This document shows, piece after piece, positions 1-11,989 of a stretch of 64,000 nt of DNA. Positions within the stretch are counted from its first letter, which is position 1, and the number at the start of each line of letters is the position of its first letter. A program made the translations under genes and the position numbers. Origin of the DNA: Brienomyrus brachyistius (Eukaryota > Chordata > Actinopteri > Osteoglossiformes > Mormyridae); contig NC_064551.1 of NCBI RefSeq assembly GCF_023856365.1, forward strand, positions 4,110,501-4,174,500. The letters run 5' to 3'. The notes under the pieces are model-generated. The model made no database searches. It was not told where the DNA came from and was given only the letters and a program-made list of their open reading frames with translations.

Positions 1-790
1 TAACAATGCCAAGGGTCTTTGCAGCCTTTTGCTCTGAGTTGTGAGTTGTCCTCTTCCCATTTTTTTGTTTAAAACATGGCTGCTGACTTGAACCTCCAAG
101 CTGCCTGACGTGTTGTCTGGCTACCAGAAATATTTTAGCATAAAGGCCAATCATTACCGAACATGGCAGGAAAAACCCAATCAGAGTGTTTGGGGTGCTC
201 CACTGTGCATTAAATAAAAGGATGCAACTCCCCAAGCAATTTATGGAAGTGATGTATTCATCTAGGCCCATCACACTGCCCATGGAGTAAAGGAGACTGT
301 AGGAGTAAGAAGCAGCTGCAGCCCAACTCAACGCTACCATCAGCCAAGCCACAGGAATGGTCACTGTGTTATGGTACCGCAGAGGATTGCAAACCGCCTG
401 GTATCGATCAACTGCAATGGAAATCAGGTGAAAGACTGAAACACATGAGAGGAACAAGTCAACAGTGGAGTGCAACGAGCAGAAAGTATCTCCAAAGTAC
501 CAGCAGCCCTCCACCGATCTGATCATGCTGAAGGGCATCACGACGGCCCCCAGAAGCAGGTCGGCCAGAGCCAGTGACATCACCAGCATGTTGGTCGGTG
601 TGTGCAGCTGCTTGAAGTGCGCGATGGAGATGATGACCACCAGGTTCCCCGTGATGGTCATGGTCATCCCCGACGCAAAAAACATGTACAAGGCAAACCT
701 GGCAAATCCAGAGTAGCTATTTTTAACACACGTCCCATTAGCTGCTGGATAGCAGTATTGGTATGTTTCCAGTTCTAGTGAAATGTTCAT
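1..790 (-). CDS. TAAR: TAAR locus A, trace amine-associated receptor (3' end beyond window)
   Basis: This is an odorant-type aminergic GPCR of the plasma membrane. I read the minus strand from the ATG at 790 and found 263 uninterrupted codons to the left edge, where the gene runs out within TM6 (KTLGIV). It covers the N terminus with two N-glycosylation sequons (NIS, NGT), TM1 to TM5 and ICL3. Asp3.32 sits in STVDLFLS and Asn at 5.42 in STPNTL. The third intracellular loop is the [12 protein letters not shown] form shared with D, J and O, not the [11 protein letters not shown] form of the other copies. A Lys-Asn replaces the usual Lys-Ser after the second N-terminal Cys, and SEQK replaces the usual SERK before TM6. 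Intactness beyond the edge is unknown. Confidence 0.9.
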   Translation of the reverse strand, partial: MNISLELETYQYCYPAANGTCVKNSYSGFARFALYMFFASGMTMTITGNLVVIISIAHFKQLHTPTNMLVMSLALADLLLGAVVMPFSMIRSVEGCWYFGDTFCSLHSTVDLFLSCVSVFHLISIAVDRYQAVCNPLRYHNTVTIPVAWLMVALSWAAAASYSYSLLYSMGSVMGLDEYITSINCLGSCILLFNAQWSTPNTLIGFFLPCSVMIGLYAKIFLVARQHVRQLGGSSQQPCFKQKNGKRTTHNSEQKAAKTLGIV

Positions 791-1213
791 TTCTCTGTCA
801 CAAAGCAACAACAAAATAAAACAGCATAGTGCTGTTGTCTTATAAGGCCCTGCAACTGGCTGGCGTCCTTTCCAGGGTGTATCTCTGCCTTGTTCCCTCG
901 GCTTCCTGGGTTGGCTCCAAGCAAACACTGCAACCCTCTACTGGATAAGCAGTTATGGATGATGAATGCAGAGATGTTTTCTTAAAGATGATGTGTCTTG
1001 CATCTCTTGAACATGCTCAGTGTTTTTCTTCTGGAAAGAACTTTATTTATATACTTGAACATCCCCTTTGAGACAAGCAAACCTATTACAGCAGGACACG
1101 CAATATGCAGATGGGAATTTTTCTTTCATCAAATATAAATATATTTGCATATAGCTGGCATGGGAACAAGTGCCTGCCATGATTATCTGTGTGATATACA
1201 ACATGACTCAGCA
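791..1213 (-). promoter_or_regulatory. Conserved 5' flank of TAAR A
   Basis: This flank is shared by all thirteen loci that still have a 5' end. Upstream of the ATG there is a TATAAG-type box (cttata at 839-844), a TATAAATA box (1044-1051), an ATGCAAAT octamer on the minus strand (1143-1150) and a TGCTGAGTCA NF-E2/MARE-like site (1204-1213). A pyrimidine-rich tract ending in CAG lies directly before AGAAATG. Promoter function is inferred from conservation and position. Confidence 0.5.
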
Positions 1214-2100
1214 TATCGACAAAGGAAGTAGAAGCCAGTTGTTTTATTTTGCAAATTTGTAACTTTTATGTCCAGTTTGTGTTTTGTGATAATGTCTGCC
1301 TGTTTATGCCAATATAAATTTATAGACTGAACAGGAGAGACATGCAAAGTAGACTGATTGTTCAGATTTTTCTCAAAAGGATTTTGTGTTTCTCCAGCAT
1401 CTCTCCACAGGTCTGAAGGTGACTGTGTTGCCATGGAAAGTGGGAGCTGTGTTGATTATGAACAGAAAGGTCCTGGTTCACTGAGAATACAGTCACAACA
1501 CAGGAACGTGGTAGAAATTCTTAACAATGATGTATCATCACTACTGTGTTTTAACGAGACATACTGATCAGAATACAGGACAATAAAAAAAATCAATTAC
1601 ATATCAATTTATATGTTGGTTAAGCAATATTTATTATAAAAGTTAGTATACTGTAAAGTCATGTACTATTAAAATTAGGGTTTGACAATATAGTATTACT
1701 CATTGGCCAATAGGGGGCGCTAAATAATCATTAATCTGTCTTCCACACTCCTGGTCAGGGTCACCAGGGGCCTGGAGCCTATCGCAGGCAGCGCATGCAC
1801 AAGGCTGGGGTACACTCTGGGCGGGATGTGAGTTCATTACAGGGCACATACACAGTCATGCACTGCTGGCAATACAGGGATGCCAGTTATCCGAGTGCAG
1901 AGTGCAGCTTAGCGGGTTCGGAACCTGAGACCACGACTGGGAGCAGAGCTGGACAGGCCGTCTGGCATACTGGGTATTTTCCTGATGGCCCAGTGGGTAT
2001 GTGTGCTGGCTATATTTATCATGGGGGACCCCAATGTCCAGGGCTGATTTTTAATCCCAGTCAGGACTGGCTAGCAGAGTAATCATACCAATGTATGACT

Positions 2101-2315
2101 GGGGCAGTGGTGGCCTGATGGTTAGGGAAGTGCTCCTGTAATTGAAATATTGCTGGTTTGAAACCCTGACCAGCAAGGTATCATTAAAGTATTCTGAGCA
2201 AGGTACCATCCCCAAGCATTGCTTCCTGGGGGCTGAATTAGCTGCTGCCTGTTATGTCACATATGCCTGAAATGCAGAGGACACGTTTCTTTGTGGTGTG
2301 ACAACAATGGTCTAT
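2101..2315 (+). repeat. tRNA-derived SINE, old copy
   Basis: It starts GGGGCAGTGGTGGCCTGATGG, which contains a polymerase III box A-like TGGCCTGATGG (2111-2121). A box B-like GGTTTGAAACC follows at 2155-2165. The body reads like the common fish SINE with a tRNA head and an 'AAATGCAGAGGACACGTTTC' segment near its end. The copy is decayed and was amplified along with the TAAR unit, since the same copy recurs in other type I spacers at the same relative place. Confidence 0.7.
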
Positions 2316-2350
2316 AAATTTTGTACTCATACCATCAGAGCTCTGTCTGG

Positions 2351-2452
2351 CAGAGTAATCATACCACAGTAATCATACCACAGTAATCATACCAGACCAT
2401 CAGAGCCTTGGTTGGCTGAGTAATCATACCACAGTACTCATACCACCACAAA
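2351..2452. repeat. 14-bp tandem repeat (ACAGTAATCATACC)
   Basis: Several head-to-tail copies of a 14-bp unit (acagtaatcatacc) are interspersed with a longer phrase containing 'agaccatcagagc'. Copy number differs between the type I spacers, as expected for slippage or unequal exchange. Confidence 0.7.
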
Positions 2453-3791
2453 CCATTTTGTTCATTATGAGATAACGAGTAACATACAGATCAAAGAAGG
2501 ATATTTTCTTTTGTGATTAAATACAATATTCTAAATAAATCTGTGAAATACACATATATGAGTCTTACTGCTGTCATGTTACCAGATTATATGAACAAGA
2601 AGCCGGGTTGCCAGGTTCAGTTTAGCCTGTAATATTTCTGATTTGATGTGTGAAGTCGGAATAAAACCACAGAAGCTAAAGATACGCTAAAGTACTTCAT
2701 TACTACTTCATTTTCTGTGTTGTAATGTATTTCATACCTTTTATGACACCAGGAAGATGGTTAAGGTACATTTCATAGGATCTGACTGGGTAACATTAGA
2801 AGTCAGCAAATACTATGGACGTTTTATCTTTCGCTCTATGATTCCCACTGTGACTGTTTAGGGGAAGAAAGACTGAGTGTGTGATTAATGTGCTGAGACG
2901 GCCCCACTCCAGTCCTGGGGGGGGGCTGCTGTATTACCTAAGCGTGATGTAAACATCAGAAGCAAAGGGCCCAGTTAGCAGCAAGCTGCCTCCCAATCAA
3001 AGGTGGCAATACAGAGATTACACAGAGCGCAGGTGATGCTACAGCCTGACCTCTTGCATGTGCTGAGAGCAGGGAAGGTAGGACCAGGTGCAGAGAGGCA
3101 GAAATGGGTGTGGGGAGTTTCTCTGTGTACATCCTTCATGGGGGGTGAGCTGTTAGAGAAGCTCGTGGTACAGAAGGTCTGAAGGCCTAGTGAAGGTAAA
3201 ACATGAAATCTGACTGTAGTTTTCATCTATTAAGAGACTTATGAAAAACAAACTGAGAAAAACAGGGGCCAGGTGATGTAGGTGAAGGACTGACAGGGAA
3301 CCACGACATCATGGGTGTAACTTTCCAACCCTTGAATTCCACTAAATGTTGACTTAGAATTCTCGGTTTACCGCAATCAAAAATTAAATAATCCATTATT
3401 TTGCTCTTTTTATGACTGTAGGCCTCTTGTGTGACATATTCAGTGCTGGGGATTTGCTTTGTTTTCTATGTTAATTTAGGCTTAGCGTAGTGGCACTTAG
3501 CTAAGTGACAGTCTGTACACTTTAGAGTGCAGGAAAAATTGAAAATTATTGTTAAGGTGCATAACACAGAATTCGATTACCAAATATTTTTTGGAGTGCT
3601 TGAACGATAAGACTCACTTCACTTTATTGTGTAAAGTTTTAGAAAAACAAATTAAGAGTTAAAATGAAAAAAAATAATTAAAATGAAAAAATCAAAGAGC
3701 TATTTCTGCTTTTTTTAAACAGGACATTAAGTACATCATGTGTGTTTTTATGGTAATATGAGACTGAAATATGTGGTGAATCTATGAGAAA

Positions 3792-4826
3792 TCAATTTTC
3801 AGGGAAAACCTTTGTATTTGAAGAATGTGCAGCAAAAATCTTTAAAGATATAATGAGTTTCAATGACCTTTGAAACCACGGATAAAACAGTCCGTAGATT
3901 ATAGGATTTAACGCGGAATTAAAATAACCCAGCCAGAAAAACCCTTCATAAAGAACAGGAGGAGTTGCAAAGTCAATATAGGGGTCGAGTATAGAGGTGA
4001 CAAAGAAAGGCATCCAGCAGAGTATGAAGGCACCTACAACAATGCCAAGGGTCTTTGCAGCCTTTCGCTCTGAGCTGTGAGATTTCCTGTTGCCATGTCC
4101 CTCTGTAAAACATGGCTGCTGACTTGTACCTTCAAGCTGCCTGACATGTTGTCTGGCTACTAGAAATATTTTAACATAAAGGCCAATCATTAACGAACAT
4201 GGTAGGAAAAATCCAATCAGAGTGTGTAGGGTACCCCACAGTGCATTAAACAGAAGGATGCAACTCCCCAAGCAATTAATGGAAGTGATGTATTCATCTA
4301 GGCCCATCACATTAGCCTTAGAATAAAGGAGAGCGCAAGAGTAAGAAACAGCTGCAGTCCAACTCAACGCTACCATCAGCCAAGCCACAGGAATGGTCAC
4401 TGTGTTATGGTACCGCAGAGGATTGCAAACTGCCTGGTATCGATCAACCGCAATGGAAATCAGGTGAAAGATTGAAGCACATGAAAGGAACATGTCAGAA
4501 GTGGAGTGCAATGAGCAGAAAGTATCTCCAAAGTACCAGCAGCCCTCCACCGATCTGATCATGCTGAAGGGCATCACGACGGCCCCCAGAAGCAGGTCGG
4601 CCAGGGCCAGTGACATCACCAGCATGTTGGTCGGTGTGTGCAGCTGCTTGAAGTGCGTGATGGAGATGATGACCACCAGGTTCCCCGTTATGGTCACGGT
4701 CATCCCCGACGCAAAAAACATGTACAAGGCAAACCTGGCAAATCCAGAGTAGCTGCTTTTAATACACGTCCCATTAGCTGCTGGATAGCAGTACTGGTAT
4801 GTTTCCAGCTCGAGCGAAATGTTCAT
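3792..4826 (-). CDS. TAAR: TAAR locus B, intact trace amine-associated receptor
   Basis: A 344-residue class A GPCR that should sense volatile or water-borne amines and couple through the Golf/Gs pathway, as known for the family. Landmarks: N-glycosylation sites at 2 and 18; N1.50 at 49; D2.50 at 77; C3.25 at 104 paired with an ECL2 Cys (185 or 189); amine-binding D3.32 at 111; DRY 128-130; W4.50 at 149; H201/T202 at 5.42/5.43; P5.50 at 209; CWxP with W271; Y7.43 at 301; NPIIY 307-311. Residues 303-318 match the TAAR fingerprint NSxxNPxxYxxxYxWF exactly. The start is the ATG at 4826, because the frame above it opens only with GTG. The nearest family I recognise is fish TAAR13-like. Residue numbers given here apply to all 344-residue copies. 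Confidence 0.95.
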   Translation of the reverse strand: MNISLELETYQYCYPAANGTCIKSSYSGFARFALYMFFASGMTVTITGNLVVIISITHFKQLHTPTNMLVMSLALADLLLGAVVMPFSMIRSVEGCWYFGDTFCSLHSTSDMFLSCASIFHLISIAVDRYQAVCNPLRYHNTVTIPVAWLMVALSWTAAVSYSCALLYSKANVMGLDEYITSINCLGSCILLFNALWGTLHTLIGFFLPCSLMIGLYVKIFLVARQHVRQLEGTSQQPCFTEGHGNRKSHSSERKAAKTLGIVVGAFILCWMPFFVTSILDPYIDFATPPVLYEGFFWLGYFNSALNPIIYGLFYPWFQRSLKLIISLKIFAAHSSNTKVFPEN

Positions 4827-5249
4827 TTCTCTGTCACAAAGCAACAACAAAATAAAACAGCGTAATGCTGTTGTCTTATAAGGCCCTGCAACTGGCTGGC
4901 GTCCTTTCCAGGGTGTATCTCTGCCTTGTGTCCTGGGCTTCCTGGGTTGGCTCCAAGCAAACACTGCAACCCTCTACTGGATAAGCAGTTATGGATGATG
5001 AATGCAGAGATGTTTTCTTAAAGGTGATTTGTTTTGTATCTTTTGAACATGCTCAGTGTTTTTCTTCTGGAAAGAACTTTATTTATATACTTGAAAATCC
5101 CCTTTGAGACAAGCAAACCTATTACAGCAGGACACGCAATATGCAGAAGGGAATTTTTCTTTAATCTAATATAAATATATTTGCATATAGTTGGCATGGG
5201 AACGAGTGCCTGCCATGATTATCTGTGTGATATACAGCATGACTCAGCA
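4827..5249 (-). promoter_or_regulatory. Conserved 5' flank of TAAR B
   Basis: Elements seen: TATAAG box (cttata 4875-4880, about 50 bp before the ATG), a second TATAAATA box (5080-5087), octamer ATGCAAAT (5179-5186) and TGCTGAGTCA (5240-5249). The tract TTTGTGACAG just before AGAAATG looks like a splice acceptor (AG at 4831-4832). Confidence 0.5.
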
Positions 5250-7276
5250 TATCGACAAAGGAAGTAGAAGCCAGTTGTTTTATTTCTGAGAGATGATTTT
5301 AATTTTTATGTCTTAAGTCCTGTCTATATTAGGTGTTAGTGTGTTGGAGTTAATGGTAATAAAAACAGAAAGACTGAACAGGAGAGACATGCAAAGTGGA
5401 CTCATTGCTCAGAGTTTTGTCAAAAGTATGTTGTATTTCTCCAGCATCATTCCACAGAACTGCAGATGCCTGTGTTACCATTAGGGAACTGCAAACAATA
5501 TTTATTATGAACAGAAAGGTTCTCGTTCACTGTGAATACAGTCACAACACAGGAACGTGGCAGAAATTCTTACCATTATAGAGTATATTGGCCCTACTGT
5601 GAGTTAACAAATATTTATCTGTCATACTGATCAGCAAAGCTCAATCAAGAGAAACGATTGTATTTGAAATAAAATTTTGGTTATGAAATATTTATTACAA
5701 TATGTAGCCTACCATGAAATCATATAGATAAAAATTATGCTTAGAAGTCAGTACTTAGTGCAGGTGGTAGTAGCAATGTATCACAAATAGTGGAAGAACA
5801 CAATATAGTATTACTCAGTAGCCAGTAGGGGGAGCTAAATAATCATTAATCTATCTTCCACACTCCTGGTCAGGGTCACCAGGGGCCTGGAGCCTATCCC
5901 AGGCAGCGCATGCACAAGGCTGTGGTACACTCTGGGCGGGATGTGAATTCATTACAGGGCACATACACAGTCAATTACAGATATGTTGACTGGTCTCTGG
6001 AATCAGGAGGGCGCAAGAAAGAGCTAAAGGGCTCTTCTCGTTTGTCTGTGTCATCAAAGCCCCGCCCACATGCACATGTCTGCTTTGTGTTGCACTGCAG
6101 ACTGTTGAATAAAGACCTTTATCTGGTAGAAAGCTATGAAGAACTTCAAATTTCCACATCACTGCGAGAGAGAGATTTCAGGAAGGCCTGTGAGGAGATA
6201 AAGAGCTGGGAGCTGGTCAGTGATGGCAGTAAGCCGTCGGATGGCCTGGCCAGGTCTGGCGGAGCCTGGTGGGGGCCGAGCTGCGTTTTTCCTCTTTACC
6301 AAAGCTCCCCGGGAAAGTGGGGCCTGTAAATGGCTATAAATTAATATAGCACTTCACTCTATGAAACATCTCAGGTGTAATAAATGTTGTAATAATCAAA
6401 ACATTACAAGAATATGAAAACTGGGGTAAACTTAGACCAAAGCACTGCTTATTCTCAAGTGGAATGTATTACTTAAACTTAAATTGGGCAAATTTATAAC
6501 ATATATAATTAGATTCTGGTTAGACTTGATGAGCTTCAAGTCAGTATAAGACGTGCAACGTCATGTGACATTCAAAATGTCACCTGTCAGACCTGTGGCC
6601 TTGCTTTCTAATGATTGAAGTGGAATTCCTTTTCAAAAACTGAGAGAGCCAATCAGAGTCGGCATGCTTATTCTGACCAGATTTCCACAAACACCTTGGC
6701 AAAGTTTGGTCACACTTTGCCCCTTAAGCTGTTACTGCGTCGTGTGACTTGTCCTGCAGAGTTTCTATTCTAACCATTACTGCAGTGCTGCCACTATAAC
6801 ACAAGAATGAGAATATTTCTGTATGCATATTGAGTATTGGTGGCACTTCTGAAAAATTTATAGACGTACATGAAAAAGACTATTACATGAAAATGAATTA
6901 GTGAATATATTTGATCATAAATGTCTTATTAGAAATGACAACCAACACCAAAAACATGTGATGGTGACAGTTATGGTTTCAGAATTTATTATCAAGTTAA
7001 AATGTCCTGCCAGCCTGCAGCGACTGTCGGGCATGAGATGGTTAACAATGTTATTAATTGTATTATTTTACAGCATCCATTGGTGAGTTGGTGCAATTTC
7101 ATTTGAGACAAAATAAAATGTTACCAAAAATAAATGAAGAGGTAAAATACAAAAAACAAATCAAACAAATATCAAACACCTACTTCTGCTATTTTAAAAC
7201 AAAAATTTAAGGACATTCTGTATGTATATATGGTAAATATACAGAAATATGTGGTGGATTTATGAAAAATCAACTT
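5250..7276. other. Spacer between B and C, type II
   Basis: No gene is supported. It holds a variant 5' flank of B (TTTTTATGTCTTAAGTCC type), the ~110-bp dispersed repeat (about 5869-5974), then the type II repeat block and about 900 bp of AT-rich sequence shared with the other type II spacers. The last part is the 3' flank of C. Confidence 0.7.
5981..6328 (+). repeat. Type II spacer repeat block, copy 1
   Basis: An unclassified ~350-bp segment present once in every type II spacer. It starts near TATGCTGACTGG and has a GC box (gccccgccca), an AATAAA signal (ttgaataaagac) and a C-rich end. It is open in one + frame in several copies, but the frame runs in from an unrelated repeat, and two other copies carry stops. 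It may be a decayed short LTR or a MITE; I see no terminal repeat that decides this. Confidence 0.5.
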
Positions 7277-8305
7277 TCAGGAAAAAACGTTTGTATCTGA
7301 GGAATGTGCATCAAAAATCTTTAAAGATAAAATGAGTTTCAACGACCTTTGAAACCACGGATAAAACAGTCCGTAGATTATAGGATTTAACGTGGAATTA
7401 AAATAACCCAGCCAGACAAAACCTTCATAAAGAATAGGAGGAGTTGCAAAGTCAGTATAGGGGTCGAGTATAGAGTTGACAAACAAAGGCATCCAGCAGA
7501 GTATGAAGGCACCTACAACAATGCCAAGGGTCTTTGCAGCCTTTCGCTCTGAGCTGTGAGATTTCCTGTTGCCATGTCCCTCTGTAAAACATGGCTGCTG
7601 ACTTGTACCTCCAAGCTGCCTGACGTGTTGTCTGGCTATGAAAAATATTTTACCATAAAGGCCAATAATTACTGAACAGGGCAGGAAAAATCCAATCAGG
7701 GTATTTAAGGTGCTCCATAACACATTAAATAGAAGAGTGCAACTCCCCAGGCAATTTATTGAAGTGATGTATTCATCTAGACCTCTCACACTGCCCATAG
7801 AGTAAAGGAGACTGTAGCAGTAAGAAGCAGCTGCAGCCCAACTCAACGTTACCATCAGCCAAGCTACAGGAATGGTCACTGTGTTATGGTACTGCAGAGG
7901 ATTGCAAACTGCCTGGTATCTATCAACCGCAATGGAAATCAGGTGAAAGATTGAAACATTTGAGAGGAAAATGTCAAAAGTGGAGTGTAATGAGCAGAAA
8001 GTATCTCCGAAGTACCAGCAGCCCTCCACCGATCTGATCATGCTGAAGGGCATCACGACGGCCCCCAGAAGCAGGTCGGCCAGGGCCAGTGACATCACCA
8101 GCATGTTGGTCGGTGTGTGCAGCTGCTTGAAGTGCGCGATGGAGATGATGACCACCAGGTTCCCTGTGATGGTCACGGTCATCCCCGATGCAAAAAACAT
8201 ATACAAGGCAAACCTGGCAAATCCAGAGTAGCTACTTTTAACACACGTCCCATTAGCTGCTGGATAGCAGTTCTGGTATGTTTCCAGTTCTAGTGAAATA
8301 TTCAT
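7277..8305 (-). CDS. TAAR: TAAR locus C, intact trace amine-associated receptor
   Basis: A 342-residue receptor with all class A and TAAR landmarks. Pocket: [11 protein letters not shown] around Asp3.32, Asn-Thr at 5.42/5.43 (STLNTL), Leu at 6.51 (CWMPLF). ECL2 has the SMGSVRG form. The N terminus has Gln-Asn-Cys where the other copies have Gln-Tyr-Cys. The tail ends SDTNVFS, two residues shorter than the FPEN/FPES tail of most others, a form shared only with E and G. The start is the ATG at 8305; the open frame just above it starts with ATT only. Confidence 0.95.
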   Translation of the reverse strand: MNISLELETYQNCYPAANGTCVKSSYSGFARFALYMFFASGMTVTITGNLVVIISIAHFKQLHTPTNMLVMSLALADLLLGAVVMPFSMIRSVEGCWYFGDTFCSLHSTFDIFLSNVSIFHLISIAVDRYQAVCNPLQYHNTVTIPVAWLMVTLSWAAAASYCYSLLYSMGSVRGLDEYITSINCLGSCTLLFNVLWSTLNTLIGFFLPCSVIIGLYGKIFFIARQHVRQLGGTSQQPCFTEGHGNRKSHSSERKAAKTLGIVVGAFILCWMPLFVNSILDPYTDFATPPILYEGFVWLGYFNSTLNPIIYGLFYPWFQRSLKLILSLKIFDAHSSDTNVFS

Positions 8306-8728
8306 TTCTCTGTCACAAAGCAACAGCAAAATGAAACAGCATAGTGCTGTTGTCTTATAAGGCCCTGCAACTGGCTGGCGTCCTTTCCAGGGTGTATCTC
8401 TGCCTTGTGCCCTGGGCTTCCTGGGTTGGTTCCAAGCAACCAGTGCAACCTTCTACTGGATAAGCAGTTATGGATGATGAATGCAGAGATGTTTTCTTAA
8501 AGGTGATGTGTCTTGCGTCTTTTGAACATGCTCAGTGTTTTTCTTTTGGAAAGAACTTTATTTATATACTTGAACATCCCCTTTGAGACAAGCAAACCTA
8601 TTACAGCAGGACACGCAATATGCAGATGGGAATTTTTCTTTCATCTAATATAAATATATTTGCATATAGTTGGCATGGGAACAAGTGCCTGCCATGATTA
8701 TCTGTGTGATATACAGCATGACTCAGCA
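8306..8728 (-). promoter_or_regulatory. Conserved 5' flank of TAAR C
   Basis: TATAAG box (cttata 8354-8359), octamer (8658-8665) and TGCTGAGTCA (8719-8728) are all present. The flank beyond is the third variant, with GTGCCTTACATTCAGAGTC. Confidence 0.5.
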
Positions 8729-9215
8729 TATCGACAAAGGAAATAGAAGCCAGTTGTTTCATTTGTGAGAGATGAGTTTAATTTGTGTGCCTTACATTCA
8801 GAGTCTGTGTTTGCTGTTAATGTCTATATATCTGCCAATAAACTGATAGACTGAGCAGGTCTCTCTTGGTCACGGTCACCAGGGGCCTGGAGCCTATCGC
8901 AGGTAGTGCATGCACAAGGCTGGGGTTCACTCTGGGTGGGATGTGAGTTCATTACAGGGCACATACACAGTCATGCACTGCTGGCAATACAGGGATGCCA
9001 GTTATCCAAGTGCAGAGTGCAGCTTAGCGGGTTCGGAACCTGAGACCACGACTGGGAGCAGAGCTGGACAGGCCGTCTGGCATACTGGGTATTTTCCTGA
9101 TTGCCCAGTGGGTATGTGGGCTTGCAAAATTTATCATGGGGGACCCCAATGTCCAGGGCTGATTTTTAATCCCAGTCAGGACTGGCTAGCAGAGTAATCA
9201 TACCAATGTATGACT

Positions 9216-9430
9216 GGGGCAGTGGTGGCCTGATGGTTAGGGAAGTGCTCCTGTAATTGAAATATTGCTGGTTTGAAACCCTGACCAGCAAGGTATCATT
9301 AAAGTATTCTGAGCAAGGTACCATCCCCAAGCATTGCTTCCTGGGGGCTGAATTAGCTGCTGCCTGTTATGTCACATATGCCTGAAATGCAGAGGACACG
9401 TTTCATTGTGGTGTGTCAACAATGTTCTAT
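9216..9430 (+). repeat. tRNA-derived SINE, old copy
   Basis: Same SINE at the same relative position as at 2101, with box A-like and box B-like (GGTTTGAAACC) motifs. It shares point changes with that copy, so it is a segmental duplicate and not a new insertion. Confidence 0.7.
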
Positions 9431-9467
9431 AAATATTGTACTCATACCATCAGAGCCCTGGCTGGGA

Positions 9468-9613
9468 GTGTAATCATACCACAGTAATCATACCAGACCA
9501 TCAGAGCCTTGGCTGGCTGAGTAATCATACCACAGTAATCATACCAGACCATCAGTGCTCTGGCTGGCAGAGTAATCATACCACATTAATCATACCACAG
9601 TAATCATACCACC
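9468..9613. repeat. 14-bp tandem repeat
   Basis: ACAGTAATCATACC-type array with more units than the copy at 2351. Confidence 0.65.
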
Positions 9614-10954
9614 ACAAACCATTTTGCTCATTATATGATAACGAGTAACATACAGATCAAAGAAGGATATTTTCTTTTCCGATTAAACACAATATTCTAA
9701 ATAAATATGTGAAATACACATATATGAGTCTTACTGCTGTCATGTTACCAGATCATATTAACAAGAAGCCGGGTTGACTGGTTCAGTTTAGCCTGTAATA
9801 TTTCTGATTTGATGTGTGAAGTTGGAATAAAACCACAGAAGCTGACGATACGCTAAAGTACTTCATTACTACTTCATTTTCTGTGTTATAATGTATTTCA
9901 TACCTTTTATGACACCAGGAAGATGGTTAAGGTACATTTCATAGGATCTGACTGGGTAACATTAGAAGTCAGCAAATACTATGGACGTTTTATCTTTCGC
10001 TCTACGATTCCCACTGTGACTGTTTAGAGGAAGAAAGACCGAGTGTGTGATTAATATGCTGAGACGACCCCACTCCAGTCCTGGGGGGGGGGGCTGCTGT
10101 ATTACCTAAGCGTGATGTAAACATCAGAAGCAAAGGGCCCAGTTAGCAGCAAGCTGCCTCCCAATCAAAGGTGGCAATACAGAGATTACACAGAGCGCAG
10201 GTGATGCAACAGCCTGACCTCTTGCATGTGCTGAGAGCAGGGAAGGTAGGATCAGGTGCAGAGAGGCAGAAATGGGTGTGGGGAGTTTCTCTGTGTACAT
10301 CCTTCATGGGGGGTGAGCTATTAGAGAAGCTCGTGGTACAGAAGGTCTGAAGGCCTAGCGAAGGTAAAACATGAAATCTGACTGTAGTTTTCATCTATTA
10401 AGAGACTTATGAAAAACAAACTGAGAAAAACAGGGGCCAGGTGATGTAGGTGAAGGACTGACAGGGAACCACGACATCATGGGTGTAACTTTCCAACCCT
10501 TGAATTCCACTAAATACTGACTTGGAATTCTCGGTTTACGCCAATGAAATGTTAAATAATCCATTAGTCTGCTATTTTTATCACTGTAGGCTTCTAGTGT
10601 GACTTCCTCAGTGCTGGGGATTCGCTTTGTTTTCTATGTTAATTTAGGCTCAGCTTAGTGGCTCTTAGCTAAGTGACAGTCTGTGCACTTTAGAGTGCAG
10701 GAAAAATTGAAAATTATTGTTAAGGTGCATAACACAGAATTCGATTAACAAATATTTTTCGGAGTGCTTGAGAGATAAGACTCACTTCACTTTATTATGT
10801 AAAGTTTTCAAGAACAAATTAAGAGTTCAAATGCAAAAAATTAAATAAAAAATATCAAACAGCTATTTCTGCTTTTTTTAAACAGGACATTAAATACATC
10901 ATGTATGTTTTTATGGTAATATTAGACTGAAATATGTGGTGAATCTATGAAAAA

Positions 10955-11989
10955 TCAACTTTCAGGGAAAACCTTTGTATTTGAGGAATGTGCGGCAAAA
11001 ATCTTTAAAGATAAAATGAGTTTCAACGACCTTTGAAACCACGGATAAAACAGTCCGTAGATTATAGGATTTAACGCGGAATTAAAATAACCCAGCCAGA
11101 AAAACCCTTCATAAAGAACAGGAGGAGTTGCAAAGTCAGTATAGGGGTCGAGTATAGAGGTGACAAAGAAAGGCATCCAGCAGAGTATGAAGGCACCTAC
11201 AACAATGCCAAGGGTCTTTGCAGCCTTTCGCTCTGAGTTGTGAGTTGTCCTCTTCCCACTTTTTTGTTTAAAACATGGCTGCTGACTTGAACCTCCAAGC
11301 TGCCTGACGTGTTGTCTGGCTACCAGAAATATTTTAGCATAAAGGCCAATAATTACCGAACATGGCAGGAAAAACCCAATCAGAGTGTTTGGGGTGCTCC
11401 ACTGTGCATTAAATAAAAGGATGCAACTCCCCAAGCAGTTTATTGAAGTGATGTATTCATCTAGGCCTGTCACACTGCCCTTAGAGTAAAGGAGACTGCA
11501 GCAGTAGGAAGAAGCTGCAGCCCAACTCAGCGCTACCATCAGCCAAGCCACAGGAATGGTCACTGTGTTATGGTACCGCAGAGGATTACAAACTGCCTGG
11601 TATCGATCAACCGCAATAGAAATCAGGTGAAAGACTGAAACACATGAGAGGAACAAGTCAACAGTGGTGTGCAACGAGCAGAAAGTATCTCCGAAATACC
11701 AGCAGCCCTCCACCGATCTGATCATGCTGAAGGGCATCACGACGGCCCCCAGAAGCAGGTCGACCAGGGCCAGTGACATCACCAGCATGTTTGTCGGTGT
11801 GTGCAGCTGCTTGAAGTGCGCGATGGAGATGATGATCACCAGATTGCCTGTGATGGTCACGGTCATCCCCGATGCAATAATCATATACAAGGCAAACCTG
11901 GCAAATCCAGAGTAGCTGCTTTTAACACACGTCCCATTAGCTGCTGGATAGCAGTACTGGTATGTTTCCAGCTCGAGCGAAATGTTCAT
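10955..11989 (-). CDS. TAAR: TAAR locus D, intact trace amine-associated receptor
   Basis: A 344-residue receptor. TM1 has the Ile-Ile form (YMIIASG) instead of Phe-Phe. Pocket: [12 protein letters not shown] around Asp3.32, STPNTL with Asn5.42, Phe6.51. ECL2 is SKGSVTG. TM5 to ICL3 is the block AQWSTP... with [12 protein letters not shown], shared with A, J and O. The tail ends KVFPES. TM2 has LVDLLLG (Val for Ala before Asp2.50). ATG at 11989; the longer frame above it starts with TTG. Confidence 0.95.
   Translation of the reverse strand: MNISLELETYQYCYPAANGTCVKSSYSGFARFALYMIIASGMTVTITGNLVIIISIAHFKQLHTPTNMLVMSLALVDLLLGAVVMPFSMIRSVEGCWYFGDTFCSLHTTVDLFLSCVSVFHLISIAVDRYQAVCNPLRYHNTVTIPVAWLMVALSWAAASSYCCSLLYSKGSVTGLDEYITSINCLGSCILLFNAQWSTPNTLIGFFLPCSVIIGLYAKIFLVARQHVRQLGGSSQQPCFKQKSGKRTTHNSERKAAKTLGIVVGAFILCWMPFFVTSILDPYTDFATPPVLYEGFFWLGYFNSALNPIIYGLFYPWFQRSLKLILSLKIFAAHSSNTKVFPES

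Larger units (their letters stand above)
1214..3791. other. Spacer between A and B, type I
   Basis: No gene is supported here. In order it holds a further 5' flank of A; a ~110-bp old dispersed repeat (about 1750-1857) whose +frame stays open by chance; a tRNA-derived SINE at 2101; a 14-bp tandem repeat near 2350-2450; a poly-G tract near 2920; and a recurrent 83-codon minus-strand ORF (2975-3226), about 570 bp 3' of gene B. The last 300 bp are the conserved 3' flank of B. Confidence 0.7.
8729..10954. other. Spacer between C and D, type I
   Basis: No gene is supported. The dispersed repeat (about 8867-8972) joins the C flank earlier than in spacer A-B, so roughly 350 bp are missing. Then come the SINE at 9216, the 14-bp tandem repeat (9468-9613), a poly-G tract near 10083 and the recurrent 83-codon minus ORF (10143-10394). 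Confidence 0.7.

Noticed and set aside
1074..1090. Possible Olf/EBF site (CCCCTTTGAGAC) in receptor flanks
   Set aside because: It fits the O/E consensus poorly. It is conserved, but no more than its surroundings.
4492..4752. Recurrent 83-89-codon ORF antisense to TM1-TM3 of every receptor ([17 protein letters not shown]...)
   Set aside because: It is the mirror frame of the most conserved part of the receptor and is kept open by the constraint on the sense strand.
4827..4964. N-terminal extensions of 40-50 residues on most receptors ([10 protein letters not shown]..., [10 protein letters not shown]...)
   Set aside because: They start at GTG, TTG or ATT, not ATG. F has an indel that breaks this frame just upstream, and the TATA-like box lies within it. 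Only N has a real ATG there.
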